Shown piece by piece: positions 1 through 8,012 of a stretch of DNA of 23,709 nucleotides. Position 1 is the first letter of the stretch, and each line of letters begins with the position of its first letter. Under the pieces are notes generated by a model. That model had not been told where the DNA came from, did not search any database, and saw only the letters and a list, made by a program, of their open reading frames with translations. The position numbers and the translations under genes are program-made. The stretch comes from Russula earlei (lineage: Eukaryota > Basidiomycota > Agaricomycetes > Russulales > Russulaceae), in contig JAGFNK010000730.1 of the NCBI GenBank assembly GCA_025769875.1, forward strand, positions 1-23,709, given 5' to 3'.

Positions 1-341
1 GCAATCGCAACACTGCCATGTCATGCACACCTGTATCCGTATCCAGGGGACGCCTATTCAGTCGGCCAAGGGTAGTAGATGCATAATTCAGCCACGGGCG
101 GTTAGTCGAGATTAAACCAACAGCATTATTATTCCGATGGTTGTCAACCTGCGATCCGCCGGGCTATGATAATGGCGGCTTCGCGTCTGCATCTTGAAAC
201 TCCAGTCCACCCCTGCGATCAACACAAAGCGGTGAACGGGTCCTTGTTTAAGCGCTTCTCGTACATGTCATAGCGGAGACAGGAGGGACATGGCACCCGA
301 ACGGACGCCAGGAAAGAAAGGTTTCGTACGAAAACTGGGCA
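1..341. other. 3' flank of NmrA-like gene, no gene seen
   Basis: This stretch lies downstream of the stop codon of the minus-strand oxidoreductase gene. It is CpG-rich like the gene itself. I see no reading frame with recognisable protein content, no RNA gene, and no clear AATAAA-type polyadenylation signal on the minus strand. Confidence 0.5.
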
Positions 342-1659
342 CTACTGTCTGGCCAACACTTCAGCAATCCCCGCGTCCGCCCAATCTTCCAACGCCACAG
401 GACGTGGTTTCCACCCCAAATCTCGGGCGCGTCGGCCGTGAAGGCGTTGACTCGCACCGAGGAACTGCGACGTCCTGCGTGAAAAGAACGCATGTGTTAT
501 CTCAAGGTGTGTGAAGGGACGGATGATGGCGTGATACGCACGGTGGCGGAAGAGTAGAAACGTCAACGCCGTGCGCCGTTCCATCCTCCAGCTTTCCGAG
601 GCGGACGAGGACGGCGCCGAACACGGTCATGATGTGCTTCCAAGACCAGGGAGTGCTGCTACCGATGTAGTACCTCGCGTATGGGCTCGCCTTGGCATCC
701 GTACGGCTCAGGATGCGCGCAAAGACGAGCCTGTACAGATCTGACGAGGTCCTCCAGGTGTACCTAAAGCGTCCAAGGTGCGTAGGTTCGAGGGACGATC
801 AAAGGGGAAAGGAGAGTGCGGACCGCGTGAAAGAGGTTTGCACCTTCACCAACATAGAGCGGCTTCTTGGATGCCAAAACAAATTGCGTTAAGTACTTGA
901 AGAACGCAAGAGGAGGCGGGGATTGGGCCCGTTGACGGCCCAACGACCGCTGCGGGGCACACGGTGTATGATTCGGTGTAACCCTGGTCTGACGCGTGGA
1001 AAATCCTAAAGGCAGTCCTTCTTAGCAAGCAAACATGTCGCGTGCGAGAACGACCTACGGTACATCGACTTGGCCGTGCAGCATTTGAGGAGTGATTGAA
1101 CGGATGTCCGCTTCGACTCCGTCCTATAAAAACCACACGCAGATGGACTCCTCGAACGCCCAAGTCGAGCACTCGATGAGGAGACGCACATTCCAAAGTT
1201 TGCCGTTAGCGTCGTGCTTTCCCTCCTTTCCGCCATCCGACAACTCGGCCCACCCCGCTCGTATGAAGAAGGATAGCTCGAGGTTTCCCGTCTTCCTCCA
1301 CGCGTGCCTTCTGCCCGGCCAGAATTGCCTCGTTGAGCGTCACGTCGTCGGAGTCGCCAAAGTTGAGGGTTACGTCTGCAGAACGAGCGTGCGAAGAAAT
1401 GATCTCGACATCGCCGAAGCTGCCCCGAACGATCTCAACGCCCAAGTCACGGATCGCCTGAAAGTGCGAGGGGTTTCGCACGAGCGCGGTGATCTTGAGG
1501 TCCGGGTGGACTTTGACGAGGTCAGCAAGCACCGCACCTGATGGGATGGTCAAGAAATTTCAGACGCTGGCCAGAGTTGGTATGATGGAGCCACTGACCT
1601 CCGATGTAGCCCGTCGCGCCGATGTAGAATAAAGTCGAGATCGTCTTTGTCTCACCCAT
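342..1659 (-). pseudogene. NmrA-like NAD(P)-binding oxidoreductase, six exons, three 1-nt insertions
   Basis: This is a Rossmann-fold NAD(P)-binding protein of the fungal NmrA-like/atypical SDR type; substrate unknown, probably cytosolic. By eye the exons are 1659-1599, 1537-1190, 1123-1059, 1005-824, 763-542 and 474-342, with GT..AG introns of 61, 66, 53, 60 and 67 nt. The nucleotide-binding motif GATGYIGG sits at residues ~14-21 and is completed across intron 1. Later landmarks are ALVRNP, LLHTSG, GYTESYTVCPAAVVGPSTGP, KPLYVGEGANLFHAV and the C-terminal GWKPRPVALEDW. Total length would be about 335 aa, normal for the family. Three single extra bases break the frame, near 1237, 908 and 742; conserved protein continues in the shifted frame each time, so introns cannot explain them. 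It is either a recent pseudogene or an intact gene with assembly indels. Start: the ATG at 1659 leads straight into the dinucleotide-binding strand. Confidence 0.85.
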
Positions 1660-1727
1660 CGCGGGAGAGCCGAACCAAACTGATCAAGGTGGGTTCTATG
1701 GGTTCCATGGTCTGGAGGATTGATGGA

Positions 1728-1733
1728 TTTATA
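1728..1733 (-). promoter_or_regulatory. TATA box of NmrA-like gene
   Basis: Read on the minus strand this is TATAAA, about 70 nt upstream of the ATG at 1659. That is a plausible distance for a fungal core promoter. It is the only clear TATA match I see in the upstream stretch. Assigned from sequence and spacing only. Confidence 0.45.
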
Positions 1734-2103
1734 GGGGACAGAAAGGTCGCGACCCTGTCATTCTATTGTCTTACTCAGTTCCGTAGGCTACGGGATCGGG
1801 GACAAGGCGGGATCCTGCCTCAGTATTGCAGTGCGGACCGCGGTCTGAGTCAAATAACTGAGTCCCCCCGGCAATCGGCGGCCACATACGGTTCGCGCGT
1901 GCAACGGGTGAGCCGGCACAGCTGCATCCCGAGGCTCGGGGCTTGCGTGTATTCTTTGCACCCATTCAACTCGAGCAGGAGTAGGAAGGTACTACTTAGT
2001 GCTGTCGCAGCTCGGTCTGGTCTGGCTTGGTTTGGCTCAGCAATGGTTTGGCCAGATTGGGTGAGCCAGACTGAGCCTTGAGCCAATTCAAGCCACCCCA
2101 TTT
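1734..2103. other. Upstream region with GGCT-rich inverted repeat next to transposon breakpoint
   Basis: No gene is seen. Near the copia breakpoint lies an imperfect inverted repeat: 2024-2040 reads GGCTTGGTTTGGCTCAG and 2077-2094 is nearly its reverse complement (14 of the first 16 positions). Together they form a possible 70-nt foldback. The intervening DNA is also rich in TTGGC and GAGCC words. The copia reading frame runs by chance through this non-copia DNA to a stop at 1996. Confidence 0.45.
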
Positions 2104-4443
2104 GGCTAAGGCCATATATTTGGCTTGAGTGGTACTTTGGGCAACAGTCTTCTGTTTGCATGAGGTCCAGGAGATTGCAGCACTGGAAAGTAGGAAGACA
2201 TAGCCCGAGGTGGAACAGTAGTCATCTGCATTGTCTCCGAGGCTAGAGTTGGAGTACCCATGTAATCTGGTATCGTGTGCACCATCATAACGCAGCTTTA
2301 GATCTGAAGTGCTGTTAAGATAAGATAGTACGTATTTGGCAAGGCATAGATGATGTGATGAGGGATTGGATGAGTATTGAGCAAGTCGAGAGACTGCAAA
2401 TGATATATCTGGTCGTGTCCTGATCTGCACATAGAGAAGGCTGCCAATGATGCATTGGAAATACTTTATTTCATCAGGCGTTGCCTCCCCAGGGTGCTTG
2501 ACCAAGTGGACATCTGCCCTGGAGGGCAGCGGAGTGTGGACTGGATTGGAATCCATCATCCTGAAGCGATTGATGATCTCCGAGATGTACCTAGATTGAT
2601 CAATGTCTAGACGCTTAGCTGAGCGATCACATGTAACCCAAATCCCAAGATAGGAGTCGATCTCACCTAGATCAGTCATTTCATAGCACATGGACAATGA
2701 ATTCTTAATGTCTGCAATCAGTGAGAGTGAATTGCCTAAGATGGTGACATCATCGACATAGAGGATAATGATTATGGTTCCCCCCGCATCTTGGCGATGA
2801 TAAACCCCAGCATCTGAGTGCGTGCGTGTGAAGCCAAGTCCAGTGAGAACTCCATGAAACTGCAAGTTCCATGTGCGCAAGGCTTGTTTGAGACCGTAGA
2901 GAGCCTTCTTTAACCAACAGACTTTGTCTTTTTGGTCCGGAGTGATGAAACCTTGTGGTTGCTCCATGTAGATCTCTTCCTCCAGTGTGCCATTAAGGAA
3001 CGCCAACTTGACATCCATTTGATGTATCTCCCAATCCTCTAGCGCGGCCAACACTAGGAGCAGTCTCAAAGACTCAAATCTGGCAACTGGTGAGAAAGTT
3101 TCATCATAATCAATCCCCTCCACTTGGGTGAACCCCTTTGTGACTAAATGCATGTGAAATCTACCATCAGATTTGCATGCAAACACCCATCGAGATCGCA
3201 CAGCCTTACAGCCTGGTGGCAGATCTACAAGCTCCCAGGTACCATTCTTAGCGAGTGCATCAATTTCATATTGACATGCGGCTCTCCATTGATTGGCAGA
3301 GTCCGAGGACATCACTTCCTGAAACATAGCCGGAGTGATCGCCTCTGCCATTGCTAATAGTGCCATATGCGATAGGCGCCCCCCCACATTTGTGTTAGAA
3401 GTGACAAATCTAGGATTAGGATGTGGAGTAGGCTGAAGATGCCTAGGTGAGGGTGGACGTGGTGGACCAAAGGATGGTCCTGGAAATGCTGAGTGAGGCT
3501 GGCGCAAGCGGACTTGGTGCACAGGCTGAACATGGTGTGGTGGAGTGTGTGGAACAGGCTGAGTGGGAGGGGTAAGGTAAAGTGAATTAGGTGTATTGGG
3601 ATCTAGTGGGGTTTTTGGATGCACAGGACTAAGTCTGCAGCCATCCGGTTCATGTGGAAGTGGGGCAGTGAAAGAAACTGGTCCTATGAAGACCAAGGGT
3701 TGTGCAGGAGGAGGAATGTCAGTAAGTTCTCCCCTAGCAGGCAGTATGCACTCATCGAAAGTGACATCGCGTGATAAGAACAGCTTTTGGGTGGATTGAT
3801 TCCAGAGTTGGTAACCCTTAGATCCAGACTCGTACCCAATGAAAATCATCTTGACCGATCTCGGATCGAGCTTCTTCCGTTTGTTAGCAGGCATGTGTAC
3901 ATACACCTTACATCCAAAGACATGGAAATAGAAAATGTCCGGAACTTGTCCATCCATCCAGACTGAGTGAGGTGTGTTCCAATGGAGAACGTGTGTAGGA
4001 GTGTGATTGTAGATATGGACTGCTGCATCAGTAGCAAGCTCCCAGAACCCCAGACTAAGACCGGCGCTGTGTAGCACAGCACGCATCTTGTCTTTGAGGG
4101 TCTGGTTCCATCTCTCTGCTACACCATTCTGCTGTGGTGACCCTGGCATTGTCAATCTATGCTCAATTCCTTTTTGATCTAAGACTGATCTGAGGGCACC
4201 AGACAAGTACTCCCCTCTGCGATCTGAGTGTAGTGCTTTGATCTTATCGTTGGTCTGGTTTTCTAACCACGTGAGATACTTTTTAAACACATCAGCACAC
4301 TGATCTTTAGTTTTGAGGAAGTACACTACCCCATAATGGGAGTAGTCATTGATAAACATTGCCCAATAAGTTGCACCTCAGATAGACTGGGTCTGCATCA
4401 GACCGGCTAAGTCAGTATGCACAATCTGTAGACGCTGATCCAA
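2104..4443 (-). pseudogene. Copia-1 pol: integrase, reverse transcriptase and truncated RNase H
   Basis: This continues in the same frame as the upstream gag-protease frame after a TGA at 4446-4444, and is broken once more by a TGA at 4380-4378, where the context SI*GATYW suggests an ancestral Arg CGA codon. From the Met at 4359, the integrase core shows D5, D46 (HSDRRGEY) and E82 (NGVAERWN), giving the D-35-E spacing. Reverse transcriptase covers roughly 370-610, with MDVKLAFLNG (~448-457) and the active site YVDD (534-537). RNase H has lost catalytic residues: the expected GYSDS reads GYSNS (Asn ~704) and the expected AEYMA reads AKYMA (Lys ~747). Both are single G-to-A changes. The final ~35 residues before the stop at 1996 are translated flanking DNA. 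It is an intact-looking polyprotein otherwise. Confidence 0.93.
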
Positions 4444-5853
4444 TCACTTAGGCAAAGCCAGGAAAGGAAGTCGCATCTGTTTGCCAAGTTCACACCCAGG
4501 GCAAGGTGACTGATCGCGATCCGCTGAACTAAGCAAGATTCCCTTGATGGAATGAGCATATTTGATTAGCGCATGTGAGGACATATGTCCCATGTGCTGA
4601 TGCCAGATGTTGAGTGGTAGCACCCCTGCTTGCGCATGTAGGGCCAGAGATGAGAAGTCAATATAGAATAGGTTATTCTCCAGGTATCCTTGCACAACTT
4701 TCCAATCTTTGTAGTAGATTTGGCATCCGTTCTGAGTAAAAGTGATATGTTCCCCCCTCCAGAGCAATGCGCTGACTGAGAAGTAACATGTGTTGGCTTC
4801 CGGAACATGCATGACATCAGTGAGGGTTAATGGAAACTTCCCAATTCCTCTGGACAGTAGGACTGATACAGATCCGGTCCCAATCTGCTTGATGATTGCA
4901 TGACCTCCGAGGTTTACTGATCCAGTGGCCGGAGCGTAGGTGATGACGTTGGTCCAGAACGGACTGATGTGATGGGTAGCTCCGGAGTCAATCATCCAGT
5001 GTGATCTAGTCACCGAGTAAAGGGAAATGCAAATGTCATTTTCATCATCTGAGATCTCCATAATAGTAGCAGTAGTCTCTACTATGTGCGCGTTGACCTT
5101 TCTGTTAGTGTCCGTGCCAGACTCTCTCTCTTTCTTCGCCTTCTCCTCCTCATCCTTTTTCTTCTTCTGGCACTCAGGACTCTTGTGACCAGCTTTCTTG
5201 CAATAATAACATTTTATTTTGTTCTTATTGTCCTGTTTCTTGACTGGAACAACTTTGTTAAGGAAAGCAGAGGAGCCAGCCTGACAACTCTCTTCATTGA
5301 GAATGTGTTCCTGAATGGCTTTCAGGGAAAGCTTGTTTGGAAGATTAGAGCTGAGGATAGCTTGTGTAAGACCAGAGTAGGAGCTGGGTAGTGCCTGAAT
5401 TAGAGTGAGACTGAATTGGAGATCGGTGACGGGCATGTCATTGTTCTGAAGATTGATTCTAGTATCATTCAATTTCTGTAGTTGTGGGAACATCAGGCTG
5501 GTGTCATCTAGATCAAAACGTGTGAGGGCGGTCCAAGAGTTATGTAGGGACATAGATCCGATGCCAATGCAAGTAATCTTAAGTTGTTCCCACTTGAGTT
5601 TACAGGTGCCAAACTTGGTGTTATTGCTTATCTCTGCATATATGTCTTTCTGGAGATGGAGCTGGAAGACGCCTAACAGTATGTCTTCTTCAACGTCCCA
5701 AGTGCTATCTCCAGAGGGCTTTGTATCGATAAGATGATGCCAGAAACCATTCATTTGGGTAATGGCCTTGAAGCAAAATGACCAAGTAGTCCAATTTGAT
5801 GAATCTAAGATCTCCAGGGGTGTTCCCAAGGGGATAGTGAATATGGGTGCCAT
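4444..5853 (-). CDS. Copia-1 gag-protease-GAG-pre-integrase region
   Basis: A 469-aa open frame encodes the N-terminal half of the copia polyprotein. Gag occupies ~1-245, with a retrotransposon-gag-like helical part and a CCHC zinc knuckle (C215, C218, H223, C228; CYYCKKAGHKSPEC) followed by a Lys/Glu-rich stretch. Aspartic protease begins at ~286 with the catalytic DSG (289-291, MIDSGATHHIS). The GAG-pre-integrase zinc-binding module has H418/H423-type histidines (WHQHMGH) and CPGC (451-454). The frame ends at a TGA inside the linker to integrase, not at a gag/pol boundary, so the stop looks mutational rather than regulatory; pol continues in the same frame. The start ATG (ATGGCACCC) is conserved in Copia-2. 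Confidence 0.93.
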   Translation of the reverse strand: MAPIFTIPLGTPLEILDSSNWTTWSFCFKAITQMNGFWHHLIDTKPSGDSTWDVEEDILLGVFQLHLQKDIYAEISNNTKFGTCKLKWEQLKITCIGIGSMSLHNSWTALTRFDLDDTSLMFPQLQKLNDTRINLQNNDMPVTDLQFSLTLIQALPSSYSGLTQAILSSNLPNKLSLKAIQEHILNEESCQAGSSAFLNKVVPVKKQDNKNKIKCYYCKKAGHKSPECQKKKKDEEEKAKKERESGTDTNRKVNAHIVETTATIMEISDDENDICISLYSVTRSHWMIDSGATHHISPFWTNVITYAPATGSVNLGGHAIIKQIGTGSVSVLLSRGIGKFPLTLTDVMHVPEANTCYFSVSALLWRGEHITFTQNGCQIYYKDWKVVQGYLENNLFYIDFSSLALHAQAGVLPLNIWHQHMGHMSSHALIKYAHSIKGILLSSADRDQSPCPGCELGKQMRLPFLALPK

Positions 5854-6079
5854 ATGATGTAATAGGGTGAATTGCCAATCCGGACCAGTGGAGCAATTGT
5901 AGCTGGATCAATTAGAGATCAAATCAGTATCTTTGATGCATGATGTAACTGCATGCATGTCAATCCTTTGGTTCCAGGGACCAAGGGAGTAAGATGTCGT
6001 CTGATAACAGAGGTTTGTGGGGAAGGGAGGTGTTATAGGAATAAACATGTGTGGTGATCTCTGTGGATTTTAGATACAG

Positions 6080-6094
6080 GCAGGGCCCATAACC
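6080..6094 (-). promoter_or_regulatory. Copia-1 primer-binding site (initiator tRNA-Met half)
   Basis: Directly after the end of the 5' LTR the minus strand reads GGTTATGGGCCCTGC. This is complementary to GCAGGGCCCAUAACC, the anticodon stem-loop region of a eukaryotic initiator tRNA-Met including the CAU anticodon. Drosophila copia and yeast Ty5 are known to prime from such a tRNA half rather than from the tRNA 3' end. The same 15 bases occur at the same place in Copia-2. The stretch 5854-6079 between this site and the gag ATG is leader without a gene. Confidence 0.8.
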
Positions 6095-6574
6095 TGTTGA
6101 AGATAGACGCAGTGTGTGTGATTAGATAGCAGCAGATGATAAGATCACAGGCTGATCTATCAGACAATAGTTCAGTTTGGTTGACACAAAACTGATATAA
6201 ATAATGTACCTATCAGACAATAGCTACAACACGTCATCAGTACTGTGAGATAAGATACCATAGTGTAAATACTCACTTCAGTTTGGTTGACACAAAACTG
6301 AAGTGATCTGCGTACTTTGTTGTGTTCTTAAGTACCTGAGACCACCACTGGATGCAGTACAGTTAACTACCATCACAGATCACTAAGTAAGTCCGAGGAT
6401 CAGTTGTAAGTAGCTACCGATTGTCCTAAATCACTCTATCAGTGTAACTAACATGTGCTGCAGTGTATGAGCTGAGCCAGTGATGCCCAGTCTGGGTGAT
6501 CCAACGCATCAACGCATCCAAGTTGTGATCATATCACAACACACCTGAGACTCTGGGCAGTGCAGATCTCAACA
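6095..6574 (-). repeat. Copia-1 5' LTR (480 bp)
   Basis: On the minus strand it starts TGTTGAGATC and ends CTTCAACA, with TGTTGA/TCAACA ends. It is collinear, without indels, with the solo LTR at 11814-12293; the differences are mostly transitions, many at CpG. It carries two copies of a hairpin: an 11-bp perfect stem at 6274-6284/6295-6305 and a shorter one at 6171-6195. Confidence 0.93.
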
Positions 6575-7221
6575 TTGGGGGGGGACAGGGAAAAAAAACA
6601 ATGTACTACTGTGTGCGTACAGGAATTAAGTGGGCACTCTCAATCCAATTCCACCTGCTTTGAAGGAAGAGCCCAAAAAATTGAGGCTGATCAGAAAGGC
6701 CTGGGTGTGCTTGGAGGTGGGACTTGAGCTGGCAACCCAGCTCAATGATGGTGCCTGACATCTTGAGGCCAAGCACACCAGAGAGTGCAATGAGATCATC
6801 CTTGTGCTTGTATGAGGAAAGTGGTTCTGTAGAACATGACCTGACTGATCATGAGTGAACTTTCAGTCTTGTGAAGGGTGACAAGAGGGGAAAGCCTGAG
6901 GGTGCGGCAATCAGCACACAGGATGGCAGATTGGAAACATCATGCAGGAAGGGTTATTTGGGGAGCAACAAACCAAATGCACTCAGTTATTTGGCTTGTT
7001 TGAGCCTCTCTAAATACTTTTTTTTGGGTGTAGACTGTTTGTAAATGTGTATCATAGGTTGCTAAGACAATACCAAGACTTATGAGACAATTTTTGCCTC
7101 TACAGCCCTCAGCCAAGGCATTGAGCTTGCATCTCATGAGCTCCACTGTGTCCTTGAGACACTCCTGCTTGCAATTGAGGATGTGAGGTGATTGGGGAGA
7201 ACATTTGGTTTTTTAGGCTTT
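6575..7221. other. Unassigned CpG-poor DNA between LTRs
   Basis: I see no convincing gene. It opens with a G8 run. At 6704-6714 and 6769-6779 lies a perfect 11-bp inverted repeat (GGTGTGCTTGG) bracketing 76 nt that also hold an inner 7-bp hairpin (GAGCTGG/CCAGCTC). The size is tRNA-like, but tRNA arms are not formed. Low CpG content suggests old repeat DNA. Confidence 0.4.
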
Positions 7222-8004
7222 TTACTTTGTGTGATCTGTGGCTTCCAAGCCTGCTGCATGATCGAGTTCACCTGTCAATTGAGTAAAGTCCCCCCATGAA
7301 GGGGGGTTTTCCAAAAATTGGTTTTTGGTCCTTTCAGATCCAAGAGGTGTAGCATGTTGCGCCACAAAGGTGCTCCACACATCATGGCCTCTGGTGGAGC
7401 AAAATCCACCACAGTCAAGGTCAAACTGGATTGTAGAATGTCCAGTCACAGTCACATCACCTTTCAAGACTGATAAAAACTGGTTAAGACTGGTCAAGAC
7501 TGGTGTGCCTGGTGTGCCTGGGATTTCTGTCAAGATTTCATGGGTTTGAGGATTATGGTCATAACTAGTCATAAGTAAAGCATGACTGGGAATATGTGTG
7601 AGATTGTAAGGCTGGTTACCTGACCCTGTACCTGACCCTGTACCTAGTGAGTACCCAAGGAGAGAGAGAGCCCCCATGAGAAGTTGGACACAGACACAAA
7701 GAGGAGTTCTCAAGCCAGTCAGAGAAGGGGACACCAAAGCTTGCTTGTTATTCCAGAGGGTAAGTAGAGGGATTAAGTACATACAGGGGAGTACAAAGGA
7801 AAATAGGAGATTGAAACACAAGGAAGCATAAAGATTGTCTATGCTGCACACAGAAAAAAAAATGCACATCTCAATGCATGAAAATTGTGCACATGGGAAA
7901 AGATGCATTGCCATCAGGGTTTTGGACCTTACACCTCCCAGGGGGTTGAAATTTTGAGCATCCCCAGTCAAACCTTCTTGACTGAGCTTTGGCCTTGTGC
8001 ACAT
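7222..8004 (-). CDS. Unrecognised open frame, about 260 aa
   Basis: The frame stays open for ~780 nt, longer than chance would usually give. I do not recognise the product. Its first half is hydrophobic and Cys-rich, with a possible membrane stretch around FNLLFSFVLPCMYLIPLL. It then has a GTGSGTGSG linker from a short DNA duplication, then a polar C-terminal half with several prolines and threonines. The likely Met is at 8004; an upstream Met at 8025 lies inside the neighbouring solo LTR and is not original. The DNA has ACTGG-rich direct repeats at ~7440-7520 and hairpins at 7290-7306 and 7311-7328. It could be a remnant of a transposon gene or fortuitous; confidence is low. Confidence 0.25.
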   Translation of the reverse strand: MCTRPKLSQEGLTGDAQNFNPLGGVRSKTLMAMHLFPCAQFSCIEMCIFFSVCSIDNLYASLCFNLLFSFVLPCMYLIPLLTLWNNKQALVSPSLTGLRTPLCVCVQLLMGALSLLGYSLGTGSGTGSGNQPYNLTHIPSHALLMTSYDHNPQTHEILTEIPGTPGTPVLTSLNQFLSVLKGDVTVTGHSTIQFDLDCGGFCSTRGHDVWSTFVAQHATPLGSERTKNQFLENPPSWGDFTQLTGELDHAAGLEATDHTK

Positions 8005-8012
8005 GGTCTTGT

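Larger units (their letters stand above)
2104..6574 (-). mobile_element. Copia-1: Ty1/copia retrotransposon, 3' truncated
   Basis: The order on the minus strand is 5' LTR (6574-6095), primer-binding site (6094-6080), untranslated leader, then gag-protease-integrase-RT-RNase H in the Ty1/copia order. The element stops abruptly inside RNase H. Homology to Copia-2 ends after the ATGGCCTTAGCC stretch at 2115-2104; the last part of RNase H, the polypurine tract and the 3' LTR are missing. The truncated end lies about 440 bp upstream of the NmrA-like ATG. The right flank begins TTGGG, but no partner TSD can be sought because the other end is lost. The element is CpG-poor, and most inactivating changes look like C-to-T or G-to-A transitions. 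Confidence 0.95.

Noticed and set aside
248..514. Open frames on both strands near the left edge
   Set aside because: They overlap the last exon of the NmrA-like gene in other frames and carry no recognisable protein.
4360..4446. Programmed stop readthrough between Copia-1 gag and pol
   Set aside because: The two TGA codons lie between the GAG-pre-integrase module and the integrase core, not at a gag/pol boundary, and one matches a CGA-to-TGA change.
6704..6779. tRNA-like gene: 76 nt closed by an 11-bp stem
   Set aside because: The acceptor-like stem is too long, no D-arm GG or normal T-loop is present, and the inner hairpin is in the wrong place; no clear A or B box.
7290..7328. Intrinsic terminator (CCCCCC/GGGGGG hairpin followed by T run)
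   Set aside because: The DNA is eukaryotic; such a hairpin has no terminator role for RNA polymerase II and no transcript is known here.
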